A stretch of DNA of 64,000 nucleotides from Eleftheria terrae (GTDB taxonomy: Bacteria > Pseudomonadota > Gammaproteobacteria > Burkholderiales > Burkholderiaceae_C): positions 4,464,001 to 4,528,000 of the forward strand of contig NZ_CP106951.1 of assembly GCF_030419005.1 (NCBI RefSeq). The letters run 5' to 3'. Made by a program: the position numbers and the translations under genes. Of the stretch, positions 54,508 to 64,000 are shown one piece after another. Under the pieces are notes generated by a model. The model was not told the DNA's origin and did no database searches. It saw only the letters and a list, made by a program, of their open reading frames with translations. Position 1 is the first letter of the stretch. Each line of letters starts with the position of its first letter.

Positions 54508-56646
54508 CTAGAGCGGCGTTTGCCGCCGGGCCTCGACCAGTGCCGCCAGCACCTGCAGCAGGCGTTGCGGGTCCACCGGCTTGACGAGGTGTTCGTCGAA
54601 CCCGGCGGCATGCGCTCGTTCGCGGTCGGGTTCGCGGCCATAGCCGGTCAGCGCCACCAGTCGCATGCCGGCCAGCTGCGGCTGGGCCTTGAGCTGGCGG
54701 GCCAGCATGTAGCCGTCCATGCCTGGCAGGCCGATGTCCAGCACCGCGACGTCGGGCAGGTAGGTCTGCACCAAGGCGAGTGCCGACGGTCCGTCCGGCG
54801 CGCTGCGCACCTCGTGGCCGGCCAGCATGAGGAGTTGCGTCAGCATCTCGGCCGCGTCCTCGTTGTCGTCCACCACCAGCAGGCGGGCTGCGGCCGGGCG
54901 AGGGCCTGGTTCTGCTGGCCGCGGCGGTGCGGCGTCAGCCGGTGCGGCACGCGGAAGCGTCACCGTGAAGACGCTGCCCATGCCGGGCCCCGGGCTGTCC
55001 GCGGCGATGCGCCCCTGGTGCATCTGCACCAGCGTGCGGGCGATCGCCAGCCCCAGGCCCAGCCCACCCTCGATGCGGTCGAGTCGCTGCGGGCCCTGCA
55101 CGAACAGGTCGAACACCCGCGGCAGCAACTCCGGCGCAATGCCGACGCCGCTGTCCCGCACCGCCACCTGCACCTCGGCCTCGTCGGCCGTCACCGCGAG
55201 GGTCACTTGGCCGCCGGCGGGTGTGAACTTCGCGGCATTGCCGAGCAGGTTGCTCAGCACCTGGGCCAGCCGCACCGCGTCGCCCTGCACCTGCAGCGGG
55301 TCGCAGGGCAGGCTGGCCTCGAAATGCAGGCTGCGCTTCTCCAACGCCGGCCAGACCTGCTCGACCGCCTTGCGCACGACCGCAGCGATGTCCAGCCGTT
55401 CCAGCTTCAAGGCCACCTTGCCCTGCGTGATGCGTGAGACGTCGAGCAGATCGTCGACCAGCCGCGACAGGTGGGCCACCTGCCGCGCAATCAGCTCCCG
55501 CTCGGGCAGCGTGCTGCTCTCGCCGCGCAGCTCCATCAGGTGCAAGGCAGTCACGATGGGCGCCAACGGGTTGCGCAACTCATGCCCGAGCATGGCCAGG
55601 AATTCGTCCTTCGCGCGGTTGGCCGCCTCGGCATCGCCGCGGGCCGCCTCGGCATCGGCCCGTGCGGTGCGCTCGGCCGCCAGCAGCTGCAGGCGCTCGG
55701 TCGCGTCGTAGCTGGCGCCGGCCAGTCGCAGCGGCCGACCGTCCGGCGTGGTTGGGTGGACCTTGGCATAGGTGGCCAGCCAGCGTGTCTCGTTGCCGGG
55801 GTGGAGCACGCGGAATTCGGCCGCGAACCCGGTGCCGGTGTCCAGCGCGCGCTGCATCTGCCGGGCCATTGCTTCCCGGTCCTCCGGATGCACCAGCGCC
55901 TGGAAGTCGGCCAGCCGGCCGCCGAAGGCGCCGGGCACCAGGCCGTGCAGCTGGTAGAACCGCTCGCAGCCGCTGAAGCGGTCGTCGGCCACGTTCCACT
56001 CCCACAGGCCCAGCCGGCCGGCTTCCAGTGCGAGGCGCAGGCGCTCCTCGCTGGCGCGCCAGGCCGCCTCGGCCCGGTGCTGCGCCTCGCGCAGGCGTGC
56101 GCTGACGACCGGCGGTGCGGCCAGCGCCGCCAGCAGTCCGGCGAACTCCAGCTCGTCCGCGCCATGCCGCCGCCCCGAACTTCCCATGAAGAGGCTGAGG
56201 GCGCCGACCAGTTCGCCTGCGTGACGCAGCGGCACCGACAGCATCGAAACCGCACCCAGGCGGCGCCAGGCGTCCAGCTCCTCGTCGTCCCCGGTGGCCA
56301 TCGCCTGGTACCAGGCCGCGTCCATCTCCGGGTGCAGCACCGGCCAGCCGCTGCACAAGGCCGACAGCTCTGTGGCTTCCGGGGGCCGGCGGCGCCAGCG
56401 CTGCTGGCGCAATGCCGTGGCCGCCGGCTCGTCGTCGGCGGCACGAGCCACCCGGTGCACCTCGTCACCGACCACCACGTCGAAGTGGCCGAAGTCGCCC
56501 AGCACGGGCAGGCACGCGTCCAGCGTGCTGCCCAGCGCGTCGTCCAGCGTGGCGGTGGACGACAGCAGGGCGATGGCGCGTTCGAGCACGCGCAGCTGTG
56601 CTTCTGCCCGGCCCGTGGGGGCCGGGGCATCGATGGGTGGGTTCAT
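54508..56646 (-). CDS. Soluble hybrid histidine kinase (GAF-PAS-HK-REC)
   Basis: 712 aa, no transmembrane helix. Order: GAF-like (about 20-175), PAS/PAC (190-320; LRLALEAGRLGLWEWNVADD with a PAC close), HisKA with the phosphoacceptor in LAMLGHELRNPLAPIVTAL (near residue 352), HATPase (NLLGNAAKFTPAGG, GGLGLGLAIARTL), and a receiver with the aspartate in AVLDIGLPGMDGYM (near 634). It resembles cytoplasmic light- or redox-sensing hybrids; the stimulus is unknown. The ATG at 56646 has a GGAG site upstream. It is divergent from the dcw cluster. Confidence 0.93.
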   Translation of the reverse strand: MNPPIDAPAPTGRAEAQLRVLERAIALLSSTATLDDALGSTLDACLPVLGDFGHFDVVVGDEVHRVARAADDEPAATALRQQRWRRRPPEATELSALCSGWPVLHPEMDAAWYQAMATGDDEELDAWRRLGAVSMLSVPLRHAGELVGALSLFMGSSGRRHGADELEFAGLLAALAAPPVVSARLREAQHRAEAAWRASEERLRLALEAGRLGLWEWNVADDRFSGCERFYQLHGLVPGAFGGRLADFQALVHPEDREAMARQMQRALDTGTGFAAEFRVLHPGNETRWLATYAKVHPTTPDGRPLRLAGASYDATERLQLLAAERTARADAEAARGDAEAANRAKDEFLAMLGHELRNPLAPIVTALHLMELRGESSTLPERELIARQVAHLSRLVDDLLDVSRITQGKVALKLERLDIAAVVRKAVEQVWPALEKRSLHFEASLPCDPLQVQGDAVRLAQVLSNLLGNAAKFTPAGGQVTLAVTADEAEVQVAVRDSGVGIAPELLPRVFDLFVQGPQRLDRIEGGLGLGLAIARTLVQMHQGRIAADSPGPGMGSVFTVTLPRAAPADAAPPRPAEPGPRPAAARLLVVDDNEDAAEMLTQLLMLAGHEVRSAPDGPSALALVQTYLPDVAVLDIGLPGMDGYMLARQLKAQPQLAGMRLVALTGYGREPDRERAHAAGFDEHLVKPVDPQRLLQVLAALVEARRQTPL

Positions 56647-57288
56647 GGGTGGCGCTCTCCGTCGCGCAGGGAAAAAGAGCTGTGGCACGCCGCAGCCCTC
56701 CCAGGCTTTGACGGCGTCCGCATCGGGGTGCGTCTTTGCGCACTGCGCGCAGTGTCAGCTGGCGAAGCGCTGGTGGGCGATTTGCCCATGTAGTATTTGC
56801 ATTCGCTTACGATTCCGCCGCGCCCGCAGCCGAGTGCCACGCCGCCTCGTGCCGCGGGACGCCGCGCCAGGCGAGGCCCGGGCTTCCGTGCGGTCTGCGA
56901 GCAGCGGTTGATGCATCTGCACAACGCCAGGTGCCGGCAGGGCCCTGCCCGATGAGGTAGGTCGCTGGTGACCCCGCAGGCGGCACGGGGTGATCGCGGC
57001 GTCGCGCCAGTGCTCGTCCGGCGCAGCGAGGCATCAGCGGCCGGCGGCGCGCCGGTGGACCGTGGGAGCCCTTGGACCCCTGGGATTTCCCTCGGTTTGT
57101 GTTTCTTCTACTTACCCCTTCCTTGCCAACTTCTTCTCACTTCTGTTCTCGGTTTTCGCGAGCACCAGCTCACCGAAAACTTTCACAGGAAATCGCAAGT
57201 CCTTATTTTTCAACGGTTTTTCGAAACTAGGGGGGTGAGCGTTTGGATGTAAGTGCTTGATTTAATTAGACATTTTTTACGTCTCGCC
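56647..57288. other. Gene-free region upstream of the dcw cluster
   Basis: About 640 bp without a supported gene. The first half is ordinary high-GC sequence. From about 57085 to 57285 it turns A/T-rich: runs TTTGTGTTTCTTCTACTT, CCTTATTTTTCAACGGTTTT and TTTAATTAGACATTTTTTAC. The imperfect inverted repeat GGTTTTCG/CGAAAAC (57151-57180) is a possible hairpin. The AT-rich tract may carry promoter-upstream elements for mraZ or the promoters of the hybrid kinase. Confidence 0.5.
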
Positions 57289-57341
57289 TTGACCCGGCAG
57301 GAGTGCCAAGTTAAAGTGGGACAAAGTGCAGATTAGTGGGT
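57289..57341 (+). promoter_or_regulatory. dcw promoter with MraZ operator
   Basis: TTGACC (57289-57294), a 17-bp spacer and TAAAGT (57312-57317) form a promoter. Three 5-base boxes at strict 10-bp intervals overlap the -10 and start site: TGGGA (57317-57321), TGCAG (57327-57331) and TGGGT (57337-57341). MraZ is known to autorepress its operon through TGGGN repeats with 5-base spacing in E. coli. The middle box is degenerate. Confidence 0.75.
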
Positions 57342-57786
57342 GTTCGTGTCGAACTTCGTTTTCCAGGGAGCCTCAGCGTTGACGCTGGATGCCAAGGGGC
57401 GGTTGTCCGTTCCTGCGCGCCATCGCGACGTCCTGGCTGCCATGGCAAGCGGACAACTGACGATCACCAAGCACCCGGAGGGCTGCCTGATGGTGTTTCC
57501 GCGACCGGCCTGGGAGGCATTCCGCGACAAGATCGCGGCGCTGCCCATGTCGGCCAGCGGCTGGAAACGCGTTTTCCTGGGCAACGCGATGGATGTGGAG
57601 ATCGATTCCGCCTCGCGCGTGCTCATCTCGCCGGAGCTGCGCGCCGCCGCCGGCCTCAGCAAGGATGTGATGCTGCTCGGCATGGGCAGCCACTTCGAGC
57701 TGTGGGACGCCGCCCGCTATGCCGCCCACGAGGCCGAGGTCATGCAGCAAGGCATGCCCGATGTGCTCAAGGACTTCACCTTCTAA
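57340..57786 (+). CDS. mraZ: Transcriptional regulator MraZ
   Basis: 148 aa from the GTG at 57340; a second GTG at 57346 is equally possible, and both give [20 protein letters not shown], the conserved AbrB-like start. MraZ is a doughnut-shaped DNA-binding protein that represses the dcw operon. The second AbrB-like half reads [20 protein letters not shown]. Three candidate operator boxes overlap the promoter. The third box (57337-57341) overlaps the GTG at 57340, which slightly favours 57346 as the true start. It heads the cell-division and cell-wall operon. Confidence 0.93.
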   Translation: MFVSNFVFQGASALTLDAKGRLSVPARHRDVLAAMASGQLTITKHPEGCLMVFPRPAWEAFRDKIAALPMSASGWKRVFLGNAMDVEIDSASRVLISPELRAAAGLSKDVMLLGMGSHFELWDAARYAAHEAEVMQQGMPDVLKDFTF

Positions 57787-57790
57787 GGCG

Positions 57791-58726
57791 ATGAACGGGG
57801 AGGTCAGCCGCCAGCACCGCACCGTCTTGTTGCATGAGGCGGTGGATGCGCTCGTCCATGATCCCGACGGCCAGTATGTCGACGGCACCTTCGGGCGCGG
57901 CGGGCATTCCAGCCTGCTGCTGTCGCGGCTCTCAGAACGGGGGCGCTTGCTGGCCTTCGACAAGGATCCCGAGGCGATCGCAGCCAGCACGCGGGTCCAG
58001 GACCCGCGTTTTGCCATCGAGCACGACAGCTTCGCCGGCATGTCGCGCGCCTGTGCCGAGCGCGGCATCGAGCGGCTCGACGGCGTGCTGCTCGACCTGG
58101 GCGTGTCCTCGCCCCAGATCGATACCCCCGAGCGCGGCTTCAGCTTCCGTTTCGACGGTCCGCTGGACATGCGCATGGACACGACCCGCGGCGAAAGCGC
58201 GGCCGACTTCCTGGCGCGCGCCGACGAGCGCCAGATCGCGGAGGTGATACGCAACTATGGCGAAGAACGGTTTGCTGTGTCGATTGCAAAGGCGCTTGTG
58301 GCTCGCCGGCAAAGCGGCAGTCCCGTTCGCACCACCGCCGAGCTGTCTCAACTCGTGGCTCGTTCGGTCAAGACCCGCGAAGCGGGCCAGGACCCTGCCA
58401 CGCGCACCTTTCAAGCTCTTCGGATTCACGTCAATGCGGAGCTCGAGGAGCTCGAGCAAGGCCTAGAGGCCGCGCTCGCGCTGCTGAAGCCGGGCGGGCG
58501 GCTGGTGGTCATCAGCTTCCACTCGCTGGAAGATCGCATCGTCAAGCAGTTCATCGTGCGCCACAGCCGCAGCGAGATCGACCGCCGCGCACCGTTCGCG
58601 CCGGTGCCGGAGCCCAAGCTCAAGGCGCTGGCCCGCATCAAACCGGGTGATGCCGAAGTGGCGGGCAACCCGCGCGCGCGCTCCGCGGTGCTGCGGGTGG
58701 CCGAGCGCACCGGAGCGCCGGCATGA
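57791..58726 (+). CDS. rsmH: 16S rRNA (cytosine(1402)-N4)-methyltransferase RsmH
   Basis: 311 aa (also mraW). SAM-dependent methyltransferase of the ribosomal P site. Signatures include [26 protein letters not shown] (SAM loop), [32 protein letters not shown] and the closing [16 protein letters not shown]. It starts 4 bp after mraZ. The stop overlaps the ftsL start (ATGA). Confidence 0.97.
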   Translation: MNGEVSRQHRTVLLHEAVDALVHDPDGQYVDGTFGRGGHSSLLLSRLSERGRLLAFDKDPEAIAASTRVQDPRFAIEHDSFAGMSRACAERGIERLDGVLLDLGVSSPQIDTPERGFSFRFDGPLDMRMDTTRGESAADFLARADERQIAEVIRNYGEERFAVSIAKALVARRQSGSPVRTTAELSQLVARSVKTREAGQDPATRTFQALRIHVNAELEELEQGLEAALALLKPGGRLVVISFHSLEDRIVKQFIVRHSRSEIDRRAPFAPVPEPKLKALARIKPGDAEVAGNPRARSAVLRVAERTGAPA

Positions 58727-59064
58727 CCCGCTTCAACCTGCTGCTGTTCATTGCGCTGGTGCTCAGCGGGCTCTACCTCGTGCGGGTGTCCTACGAGGCG
58801 CGGCGCCTGTTCGTCGAGGTGGAGCGCAGCCAGAACGAGGCCCACGCACTGGACACCGAGTTCGAGCAACTCGAGCTGGACAAGCGCGCCGAGGCGACGC
58901 CGCTGCGGGTCGAGAAGACCGCCCGCGAGAAGCTGCAGATGCGCATCCCCTCGGCGGCCGTCACCCACTACGTGACCTTGCCGGCCGCCGCCGCCAGTGC
59001 CGCCGCGCCGCGGCCGGCGGCTTCTGCGGCGCAGGCACCTGCTGCTGCCGGGAGTCAGCCGTGA
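58723..59064 (+). CDS. ftsL: Cell division protein FtsL
   Basis: 113 aa bitopic membrane protein. One N-terminal transmembrane helix ([20 protein letters not shown], residues 6-25) is followed by a coiled-coil region ([20 protein letters not shown]) that pairs with FtsB. The C-terminus is Ala/Pro-rich, longer than typical, and probably disordered. It helps recruit FtsQ, FtsI and FtsW to the septum. Coupled to rsmH (ATGA) and overlapping ftsI (GTGA). Confidence 0.92.
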   Translation: MTRFNLLLFIALVLSGLYLVRVSYEARRLFVEVERSQNEAHALDTEFEQLELDKRAEATPLRVEKTAREKLQMRIPSAAVTHYVTLPAAAASAAAPRPAASAAQAPAAAGSQP

Positions 59065-60878
59065 AGTTCTGGCCGTTCGGGCGCCAAGGCAGGTCGATGA
59101 AGAGCGGGGCAGAGCGTGGCGCCCGCCCGCACGCCGTGCGCACGGTGATGTACTCGACCAGCCCGTTGCTGGCTTCCAAGACGCCGCCGTGGCGCTCGAA
59201 GTTCCTGGTGGCCTGCATCGGCCTCGGTTTCTGCCTGCTGGTGGGCCGGGCGGTCTATATCCAGATCATCGGCACCGACTTCTACCAGCGCCAGGGCGAG
59301 AGCCGCTATGCGCGCACGCTGGAGCTGCCCGCCAACCGTGGCCGCATCATCGACCGCAACGGCCTGATCCTGGCGTCCAGCGTGCCGGCGCCGTCCATCT
59401 GGGCCATCCCCAAGGACCTGGAAGCCGGCCCGGCGCAGCGCCGCGAGCTGGCGCGGCTGCTCGGCATGACCACCGCCGACCTGAACAAGCGCCTGAACGA
59501 CAACCCCAACTTCGTCTGGCTCAAACGCCAGGTCGACGAAAGCGTCGGCGAGCAGGTGAAGGCACTCGGCCTGAAGGGCGTCCACCAGGTCAAGGAATAC
59601 AAGCGCAAGTACCCCGAGGGCGAAGCGGCGGCGCACGTGGTGGGCTTCACCAACGTGGAGAACCGGGGCCAGGAAGGCATCGAGCTGGCCTTCCAGGGGC
59701 AGCTCTCGGGCCGCGACGGCACGCGCCGCGTCATCAAGGACCGGCTGGGCCGGGTGGTCGAGGACCTGGGCGAAAGCGTGATGCCGTCGGACGGGCGCGA
59801 CATCGAGCTGTCGATCGATTCCAAGGTGCAGTTCTTCGCCTACCAGCGCGTGCGCGACGCCGTCGCCGAGCACAAGGCCAAGGCCGGTTCGGTGGTGGTG
59901 CTCGACGTCGAGACCGGGGAGGTGCTGGCCCTGGCCAACTACCCCAGCTACGCGCCGGGCGACCGCCAGAAGCTCGGCGGCGGCCAGCTGCGCAACCGTG
60001 CACTGACCGACACCTTCGAGCCCGGCTCGACCATGAAACCCTTCATCGCCTCGCTGGCGATGGACCGGGGCCAGGTGCGGCCCGACACGGCCATCAACAC
60101 CTCGCCCGGCTGGATGATGATCACCGGTTCGACCATCCGCGACGCGCACCCGCACGACATCCTCACGGTGGCGCAGGTGATCCAGAAGTCGAGCAACGTC
60201 GGCACGGTGAAGATGGCGATGCAGATGCCGGCCAAGGAGATGTGGGAGATGTTCTCCAGCATCGGCCTCGGCCAGCGGCCGCAGCTGCCGTTCCCCGGCG
60301 TGGTGTCGGGCCGGCTGAGGCCGTACAAGAGCTGGCGGCCTATCGAGCAGGCCACCATGAGCTATGGCTACGGGCTGTCGGCCTCCCTGTTCCAGCTGGC
60401 GCGGGCCTACACCGTGTTCGCGCGTGACGGCGAGCTGATCCCGGTGTCGCTGGTGCGGCACTCGCAGCGGGTCGAGGGCATCCGCGTCTTCTCGGCCGCC
60501 ACCGCGCGCGCCATGCGCCAGATGCTGCAGACGGTGTGCGCGCCGGGCGGCACCGCACCGAAGGCGCAGACCATCGGTTATTCGGTGGGCGGCAAGAGCG
60601 GCACGGCGCACAAGCAGGAAGGCAAGGGGTACGCGGAGCGCAAGTACCGCTCGTGGTTCGTCGGCCTGGCGCCGGTGGACAAGCCGCGCATCGTGGTGGC
60701 CGTGATGGTGGACGAACCCAACAACGGCAAGTACTTCGGCGGCGACGTGGCCGCACCGGTCTTCAGCGAAGTGGTGCAGCAGACGCTGCGCATGATGGGT
60801 GTGCAGCCCGATATCGCGGTGCAACCGCAGATCATCGCCGAGCAGCGACAGGCGCCGGCGGTGGAGGAGAGTTTCTGA
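59061..60878 (+). CDS. ftsI: Septal peptidoglycan transpeptidase FtsI (PBP3)
   Basis: 605 aa from a GTG at 59061 that overlaps the ftsL stop; an ATG at 59097 is an alternative. An N-terminal membrane helix (LVACIGLGFCLLVGRAVYIQ, about residues 53-72) is followed by the non-catalytic pedestal and the transpeptidase. Catalytic motifs: STMK in EPGSTMKPFI (near residue 323), SSN in IQKSSNVGTVK, and KSGT in GGKSGTAHK. It crosslinks peptidoglycan at the division septum and is a β-lactam target. Confidence 0.97.
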   Translation: MKFWPFGRQGRSMKSGAERGARPHAVRTVMYSTSPLLASKTPPWRSKFLVACIGLGFCLLVGRAVYIQIIGTDFYQRQGESRYARTLELPANRGRIIDRNGLILASSVPAPSIWAIPKDLEAGPAQRRELARLLGMTTADLNKRLNDNPNFVWLKRQVDESVGEQVKALGLKGVHQVKEYKRKYPEGEAAAHVVGFTNVENRGQEGIELAFQGQLSGRDGTRRVIKDRLGRVVEDLGESVMPSDGRDIELSIDSKVQFFAYQRVRDAVAEHKAKAGSVVVLDVETGEVLALANYPSYAPGDRQKLGGGQLRNRALTDTFEPGSTMKPFIASLAMDRGQVRPDTAINTSPGWMMITGSTIRDAHPHDILTVAQVIQKSSNVGTVKMAMQMPAKEMWEMFSSIGLGQRPQLPFPGVVSGRLRPYKSWRPIEQATMSYGYGLSASLFQLARAYTVFARDGELIPVSLVRHSQRVEGIRVFSAATARAMRQMLQTVCAPGGTAPKAQTIGYSVGGKSGTAHKQEGKGYAERKYRSWFVGLAPVDKPRIVVAVMVDEPNNGKYFGGDVAAPVFSEVVQQTLRMMGVQPDIAVQPQIIAEQRQAPAVEESF

Positions 60879-60879
60879 A

Positions 60880-62394
60880 ATGGCGCTTGCCATGCTCACT
60901 TCGCCCCAGGCGGCGGCCGACTGGCTGCGCTCGCGCGTCACCGGCGTGCTGGGCACCGACAGCCGCCGGCTCGGCGCGGGCGACGGCTTCGTGGCCTGGC
61001 CCGGCTACGCGAACGACGGCCGCCGCTTTGTCGCCGCGGCCCTGAAGGCCGGCGCGGCCGCCTGCCTGGTGGAAGCCGAGGGCGTGGACGCCTTCGGCTT
61101 CGATGCCGCTGAATTCCAGGGCCGCGTGGCCGCGGTGCGCGGCCTCAAGGCGGCCACCGGCCCGATCGCCGACGCCTACTATGGCGAGCCGTCGCGCTCG
61201 CTGCGCATGCTGGCCGTCACCGGCACCAACGGCAAGACCTCCAGTGCCTGGTGGCTGGCGCAGGCGCTGAGCCTGCTGGGCCAGCGTTGCGCGGTGGTCG
61301 GCACGCTGGGCGTGGGCGAGCCGCCGTCGCGCGCGGCGCCGGGCGCCCGCATCGAGGCGACCGGCCTGACCACGCCGGATCCGGTGACGCTGCACGCCTC
61401 GCTGCGCCGCTTCGCCGACGCCGGGCTGAAGGCTTGCGCCATCGAGGCCTCGTCCATCGGCATCGTCGAGCGGCGGCTGGACGGCCTGCGCATCGAGGTG
61501 GCACTGTTCACCAACTTCACCCGCGACCACCTCGACTACCACGGCGGCATGGACGCCTACTGGAGCGCCAAGGCCGAGCTGTTCGGCTGGGACGGCCTGC
61601 GCGCGGCGGTGCTCAACCTGGACGACCCCAAGGGCGCCGAGCTCGCGCAGCGCTTGCGCGGCGAAGGCCGGCTGCGGGTGCTGGGCTACACGCTGGACGA
61701 AGGCGGCGAGCTGCGCGCCCGCGACGTCGCCTACCGCGACGGCGGCCTGTGCTTCACGCTGCACGAGGGCGACCGCTCGGCCGAGGTGCGCACCGCGCTG
61801 ATCGGCGACTACAACGTGGCCAACCTGCTGGGCGTGATCGGCGGCCTGCGGGCCCTGGGCGTCGGCCTGGCCGAAGCCGCGGCGGTGTGTGCCGAGCTGA
61901 CGCCGGTGGCCGGCCGCATGCAGCGCGTTGGCGAGGCCGGCGGCCCGCTGGCGGTGGTCGATTACGCCCACACGCCCGACGCGCTGGAGAAGGCGCTACA
62001 GGCGCTGCTGCCACTCGCCCGCGAGCGCGGCGGGCGGCTGTGGTGCGTGTTCGGCTGCGGCGGTGACCGTGACGCCACCAAGCGACCCCTGATGGGCGCC
62101 ATCGCCGAGCGGCTGGCCGAGCGGGTGGTGGTGACCAGCGACAACCCGCGCACCGAGGTGCCCGACACCATCCTCGGCCACATCGTGGCCGGCATGGCGC
62201 GGCCGGGCGCCGCGGCGGTGCTGGCCGACCGGCGTGCCGCCATCGGGCAGGCGCTGTCGGAGGCCGGTGCCCGCGACGTGGTGCTCATCGCCGGCAAGGG
62301 CCATGAGGACTACCAGGACATCGCCGGGCAGAAGCACCACTTCTCCGACGTCGAGGAAGCCGCCGCCGCATTGCAAAGGAGGGCTGCCGCATGA
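60880..62394 (+). CDS. murE: UDP-MurNAc-L-Ala-D-Glu:meso-DAP ligase MurE
   Basis: 504 aa Mur ligase. Walker A TGTNGKTSS lies near residue 112; the central Mur domain has the carbamylated-lysine region AKAELFGWDG; the DNPR motif (in VVTSDNPRTEVPDTI, near 420) selects meso-diaminopimelate, as in Gram-negative bacteria. It adds the third amino acid of the stem peptide. The ATG follows the ftsI stop by one base and precedes murF with an ATGA overlap. Confidence 0.97.
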   Translation: MALAMLTSPQAAADWLRSRVTGVLGTDSRRLGAGDGFVAWPGYANDGRRFVAAALKAGAAACLVEAEGVDAFGFDAAEFQGRVAAVRGLKAATGPIADAYYGEPSRSLRMLAVTGTNGKTSSAWWLAQALSLLGQRCAVVGTLGVGEPPSRAAPGARIEATGLTTPDPVTLHASLRRFADAGLKACAIEASSIGIVERRLDGLRIEVALFTNFTRDHLDYHGGMDAYWSAKAELFGWDGLRAAVLNLDDPKGAELAQRLRGEGRLRVLGYTLDEGGELRARDVAYRDGGLCFTLHEGDRSAEVRTALIGDYNVANLLGVIGGLRALGVGLAEAAAVCAELTPVAGRMQRVGEAGGPLAVVDYAHTPDALEKALQALLPLARERGGRLWCVFGCGGDRDATKRPLMGAIAERLAERVVVTSDNPRTEVPDTILGHIVAGMARPGAAAVLADRRAAIGQALSEAGARDVVLIAGKGHEDYQDIAGQKHHFSDVEEAAAALQRRAAA

Positions 62395-63818
62395 TGATGA
62401 AGCTGGCTCTGGCACACAGCCTGTTGAAGGACGCCACGCTGGTCGGCGATGCCGAGGTGGCCATCGAGCGGGTGCACAGCGACACCCGCAGCCTGCGGCC
62501 CGGGGACCTCTTCGTCGCGCTCAAGGGCGAGCGCTTCGACGCCCATGATTTCCTCAGCCAGGCCAAGGCCGCTGGCGCCGTGGCGGCGCTGGCCCACCAC
62601 GGGCTGGCCGAGGCCGGCCTGCCCGGCCTGCAGGTGGCCGACACCCGGCTGGCCCTTGGCGAGCTGGCCGCCGGCTGGCGCGCGCGCTTTGGCCTGCCGC
62701 TGATCGCCGTCACCGGCAGCAACGGCAAGACCACGGTCACGCAGATGATCGCGGCCATCCTGCGCGCCTGGCTGGGCGATGCCGCGTTCTCGACCCAGGG
62801 CAACTTCAACAACGACATCGGCCTGCCGCTGACCCTGCTGCGCCTGCGCGCCGAGCATGGTGCAGGTGTGGTGGAGCTGGGCATGAACCATCCCGGCGAG
62901 ATCGCCTACCTGTCGCGCATTGCCGCGCCCACCGTGGCGCTGGTCAACAACGCGCAGCGCGAGCACCAGGAATTCATGGAAAGCGTGGAGGCGGTCGCCC
63001 GCGAGAACGGCTCGGTGATCGAGGCGTTGCCGGCCGACGGCACCGCCGTCTTCCCGGCCGACGAGGAACACACCGCGGTATGGCGCGCCCTGGCCGGTGC
63101 CCGCCCGGTGCTGACCTTCGCCAGCCAGGGGCCGGCCGACGTCACCGGCAGCGGCCAATGGGCGGGCGACCACTGGCGCCTGAGCCTGCGCACGCCGGCC
63201 GGCGAGGCCGAGGCGGCCTTGCGCATCGCCGGGGCCCACAACATCAAGAACGCGCTGGCCGCCACTGCCTGCGCCCTGGCGGCCGGCGTGCCGCTGGAGG
63301 CGGTGGCGCGCGGCCTGCAGGCCTTCGAGCCGGTCAAGGGCCGCTCGCAGGTCAAGTCCTTCCAGCGCGGCGGCCGGGCCGTCACGCTGGTGGACGACAC
63401 CTACAACGCCAACCCCGACTCCGTGCGCGCCGCGGTCGACGTGCTGGCGGCCATGCCGGGCCCGCGCTGGCTGGTGCTGGGCGACATGGGCGAGGTCGGC
63501 GAGCACGGCGAGGCTTTCCACGCCGAGGTCGGCGCCTATGCCCGCAGCCGCGGCATCGACACGCTGTGGACCTGCGGCGCACAGATGCGCCATGCCGCCA
63601 CTGCCTATGGTGGCGCCCGCCATTTCGACGACACCGCCGCGCTGGTCGCGGCACTGCCCCAGCAGCCGCAGGCCGGCTGCGTGCTGGTGAAGGGCTCCCG
63701 CTTCATGAAGATGGAACAGGTGGTGGAGGCGCTGCTGGCGCCGTCCGCTGGCGGCTCCCAGAACGACAACCCGACCCCGACGCCGGCCGCCCCCGGCACA
63801 CAGGAGCCCCGATGCTGA
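62391..63818 (+). CDS. murF: UDP-MurNAc-pentapeptide synthetase MurF
   Basis: 475 aa. Adds D-Ala-D-Ala to the UDP-MurNAc tripeptide. The Walker A motif is [13 protein letters not shown] (near residue 110). Further hallmarks are [35 protein letters not shown] and [17 protein letters not shown]. The start is [11 protein letters not shown], coupled to murE by ATGA. The C-terminal 25 residues are Pro/Ala-rich. It overlaps mraY by 7 bp. Confidence 0.97.
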   Translation: MMMKLALAHSLLKDATLVGDAEVAIERVHSDTRSLRPGDLFVALKGERFDAHDFLSQAKAAGAVAALAHHGLAEAGLPGLQVADTRLALGELAAGWRARFGLPLIAVTGSNGKTTVTQMIAAILRAWLGDAAFSTQGNFNNDIGLPLTLLRLRAEHGAGVVELGMNHPGEIAYLSRIAAPTVALVNNAQREHQEFMESVEAVARENGSVIEALPADGTAVFPADEEHTAVWRALAGARPVLTFASQGPADVTGSGQWAGDHWRLSLRTPAGEAEAALRIAGAHNIKNALAATACALAAGVPLEAVARGLQAFEPVKGRSQVKSFQRGGRAVTLVDDTYNANPDSVRAAVDVLAAMPGPRWLVLGDMGEVGEHGEAFHAEVGAYARSRGIDTLWTCGAQMRHAATAYGGARHFDDTAALVAALPQQPQAGCVLVKGSRFMKMEQVVEALLAPSAGGSQNDNPTPTPAAPGTQEPRC

Positions 63819-64000
63819 TCGGCCTCGCGCAATGGCTGCAAACGCTGCAGCCGGACTGGAGCTTCCTGCGCGTGTTCCAGTACCTGACCTTCCGTGCGGT
63901 GATGGCGGCGATGACGGCGCTGCTGATCGGGCTGGGCTTCGGGCCGTGGGTGATCCGCCGGCTCACCGAGCTGAAGATCGGCCAGCCGATCCGCGAATAC
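63812..64000 (+). CDS. mraY: Phospho-MurNAc-pentapeptide transferase MraY (N-terminal part)
   Basis: The first 63 residues are in the window; the gene runs past its end. The start [20 protein letters not shown] with [20 protein letters not shown] and the ending [13 protein letters not shown] are typical of MraY. This integral membrane enzyme transfers phospho-MurNAc-pentapeptide to undecaprenyl phosphate to make lipid I. The ATG overlaps the murF stop by 7 bp. Confidence 0.95.
   Translation, partial: MLIGLAQWLQTLQPDWSFLRVFQYLTFRAVMAAMTALLIGLGFGPWVIRRLTELKIGQPIREY

Noticed and set aside
56788..56815. Fur-like TATTTGCATTCGCTTACGATT upstream of the hybrid kinase
   Set aside because: Only partial similarity to a Fur arm; no symmetry and no iron-related gene downstream.

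Overview
The window is high-GC DNA (by eye around 70% G+C) from a betaproteobacterium, most likely order Burkholderiales, Rubrivivax/Leptothrix-type group. This rests on gene content: a caa3/aa3 oxidase cluster with DUF2244, DUF2970 and DUF2909 satellites, an imuA-imuB-dnaE2 cassette, a cyanophycin operon, a PEP-CTERM protein and a Bug-family binding protein. I see no phage, insertion sequence, CRISPR array, tRNA or rRNA. The genes look chromosomal and mostly sit in tight operons with ATGA, GTGA or TGATG overlaps.

Layout. 1-2.8 kb: tail of a Bug solute-binding protein; trmL and comF on the minus strand; a BioC-like methyltransferase diverging from comF across an inverted repeat that holds both sets of start codons. 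2.8-13 kb: respiratory cluster DUF2244-coxB-coxA-37-aa ORF-ctaG-DUF2970-coxC, a strong bidirectional terminator, a minus-strand DUF2909 gene, then surf1, a second SCO-like gene, ctaA, ctaB and sco. An FNR/ANR-like site precedes the cluster. 13-19 kb: PEP-CTERM protein, rpoH with a CIRCE element, a VOC-AraC pair, an M61 peptidase. 19-25 kb: LexA-box-controlled imuA-imuB-dnaE2. 25-29 kb: VOC protein, pyrC, DUF3025 gene behind a possible switching hairpin, rnpB (RNase P RNA), Bcr/CflA exporter. 29-38.7 kb: PAS histidine kinase, an SDR/DoxX fusion with a DUF2269 gene, and a three-gene operon TonB receptor-YfiR-CHASE8-like hybrid kinase. 38.7-42 kb: di-haem cytochrome c, an anchored Ig-like protein, DUF421 protein, then three short tandem arrays. 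42-47.6 kb: iaaA-cphB-cphA plus a translationally coupled SIR2-domain gene, behind a sigma-54-like promoter. 47.6-56.6 kb: recQ and patatin (minus), a Fur-box-controlled TonB receptor with a PepSY protein, a host-attachment-family protein, a hybrid kinase (minus). 57.3-64 kb: start of the dcw cell-wall cluster mraZ-rsmH-ftsL-ftsI-murE-murF-mraY, cut by the window end.

How it fits together. The cox region supplies subunits and the copper, haem A and assembly factors of one terminal oxidase. The cph operon makes (CphA), depolymerises (CphB) and hydrolyses to amino acids (IaaA) the nitrogen reserve cyanophycin. The best candidates for undescribed biology are the SIR2 gene locked to the cyanophycin operon, the outer-membrane receptor/YfiR/hybrid-kinase module, and the cytochrome/Ig-like/DUF421 operon. 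Regulatory sites visible in the sequence (FNR-like, CIRCE, LexA, Fur, sigma-54, MraZ) connect several operons to oxygen, heat shock, DNA damage, iron, nitrogen and division control. All function calls are by reading motifs; no database search was run.
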